Source of the DNA: Parvularcula dongshanensis
Lineage (GTDB): Bacteria > Pseudomonadota > Alphaproteobacteria > Caulobacterales > Parvularculaceae
NCBI RefSeq assembly: GCF_014199615.1
Contig: NZ_JACHOB010000006.1
Location: 124,001 to 188,000, forward strand
Reading direction: 5' to 3'
DNA: 64,000 nucleotides
Part shown: positions 63,402 through 64,000 of the stretch, piece by piece
How the letters are laid out: each line of letters begins with the position of its first letter
Position numbering within the stretch: the first letter of the stretch is position 1
The notes under the pieces: model-generated
Database searches by the model: none
What the model was told of the DNA's origin: nothing
The model's input: the letters and a program-made list of their open reading frames with translations, nothing else
Program-made: the position numbers and the translations under genes

Positions 63402-63638
63402 TTACTTCTTGCGTTCTTCGATGAACTTGATCGCGTCGCCGACGGTTTGGATCGTCTCGGCCGCGTCGTCGGGGATCTCGATGTCGAACTCTTCTTCGAA
63501 GGCCATGACGAGCTCGACGATGTCGAGGCTGTCCGCGCCCAGGTCGTCGATGAAGCTGGCCTTCGGTTCGACCTTGGAGGCGTCCACGTCGAGGTGCTCG
63601 ACGGTGATCTTCTGAACGCGCTCTGCGATATCGGACAT
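63402..63638 (-). CDS. acpP: Acyl carrier protein
   Basis: 78 residues, acidic. The phosphopantetheine attachment serine is in [20 protein letters not shown], and the start [16 protein letters not shown] is typical. AGGAG lies 6 bases before ATG 63638, which excludes an open upstream extension to 63743. It carries acyl chains for fatty acid and lipid A synthesis, including the LpxL-type enzyme in this window. It lies between fabG and fabF. Confidence 0.98.
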   Translation of the reverse strand: MSDIAERVQKITVEHLDVDASKVEPKASFIDDLGADSLDIVELVMAFEEEFDIEIPDDAAETIQTVGDAIKFIEERKK

Positions 63639-63743
63639 GGTGGCTCCTGGTCGTGTTGTGCGCCGTCCTGCGACGGGGTTGTCAGCGGCGCTTAAGGGAT
63701 AAGGGGGGGGCGTGCAAGCGAGGCGGGCGGGCCGGAAGCCCAC

Positions 63744-64000
63744 TCAGACCATCGCCATGCCGCCGTTCACGTGGATCGTCGATCCGGTCACGTAGGCTGC
63801 CTCGTCCGAGGCGAGGAACACCGCAGCGGCAGCGATCTCGCCGGGCGTGCCCATCCGCCCCGCGGGGATCGTATCGTCGATCTTCGCCTTCTGGTCGTCG
63901 GTCAGCACGTCCGTCATCGGCGTGGCGATGAAGCCCGGCGCGATCAGGTTAGCGGTGATCCCCCGGCTCGCGACTTCGGCCGCCAGCGACTTGATCATGC
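63744..64000 (-). CDS. fabG: 3-oxoacyl-ACP reductase FabG, C-terminal part, cut by the window edge
   Basis: The last 85 codons of an SDR-fold reductase: IKSLAAEVASRGITANLIAP, GFIATPMTDVL, GRMGTPGEIAAAAVFLASDE and the end YVTGSTIHVNGGMAMV, which is the FabG C-terminus. The catalytic Tyr-Lys motif and the cofactor-binding end lie beyond the right edge. Its position just upstream of acpP and fabF is the standard order. It reduces 3-oxoacyl-ACP in fatty acid elongation. Confidence 0.93.
   Translation of the reverse strand, partial: MIKSLAAEVASRGITANLIAPGFIATPMTDVLTDDQKAKIDDTIPAGRMGTPGEIAAAAVFLASDEAAYVTGSTIHVNGGMAMV

Overview
The window is a continuous piece of a GC-rich chromosome, densely packed with genes on both strands. 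It has no rRNA, insertion sequence, CRISPR array or recognisable prophage. Gene families and gene order point to an aerobic alphaproteobacterium. The evidence is the fabG-acpP-fabF-mltG-yicC-gmk order, a DnaG primase whose zinc-motif cysteines are replaced, the rpmH-rnpA-yidC-engB string, NodT-type efflux lipoproteins, and a crtYIBWZ ketocarotenoid operon with a type 2 isopentenyl diphosphate isomerase. An orange-pigmented marine lineage such as Parvularculaceae would fit, but the family assignment is inference.

Layout. 1-7 kb: the 5' part of pepA, divergent from lptF-lptG-lptD (LPS export), then an aminopeptidase P. 7-9 kb: a MobA-like nucleotidyltransferase and an XdhC-type maturation factor with no molybdoenzyme beside them. 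9.3-14.1 kb: a marR-nodT-emrA-emrB tripartite efflux operon, every junction a 4-base overlap. 14.2-20.7 kb: an iron-uptake zone with a PepSY membrane protein, a TonB-dependent siderophore receptor behind a near-perfect Fur box, and a PiuC-type dioxygenase. tRNA-Ser(CGA) and a BASS-family transporter are interspersed. 20.8-26.2 kb: dnaG-rpoD flanked by two PilZ proteins. 26.4-29.9 kb: a 30-codon membrane sORF and an operon of ABC exporter, EamA transporter and peptidoglycan amidase. 29.9-33.9 kb: a lipid A/Kdo block (DUF374 acyltransferase, waaA, lpxK, lpxL-type acyltransferase), then a soluble histidine kinase. 34.8-39.8 kb: rpmH, rnpA, yidC, a CPA1 antiporter, engB and a DUF502 protein.

39.8-52.9 kb is the metabolic centre. 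crtY-I-B-W-Z encodes the steps from GGPP to astaxanthin. crtE and fni, which supply GGPP, lie about 6 kb away beyond a short-chain dehydrogenase and a proline module (putP, proA, proC, divergent proB). The intergenic DNA between proC and proB is unusually AT-rich and carries operator-like inverted repeats. 52.9-58.6 kb is surface-oriented: a choice-of-anchor A protein with a VPLPA-CTERM tail, a small secreted protein, an HPt protein, a HerA-like ATPase with an Arg-Ser repeat, and three TadG/TadE-like pseudopilin-type proteins. 58.5-64 kb: a Crp/Fnr regulator, gmk, yicC, mltG (apparently started by CTG), fabF, acpP and the 3' part of fabG.

Together the genes cover envelope biogenesis (LPS synthesis and export, peptidoglycan, fatty acids), iron acquisition, photoprotective or antioxidant pigments, and proline-based osmoprotection. 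I did not find a demonstrably new multi-gene defence or mobile system. The best leads are the orphan coding remnant before the PepSY gene, the 30-residue membrane sORF, the CTG-started mltG, the Fur-box siderophore locus, and the paired beta-repeat surface proteins without visible export partners.
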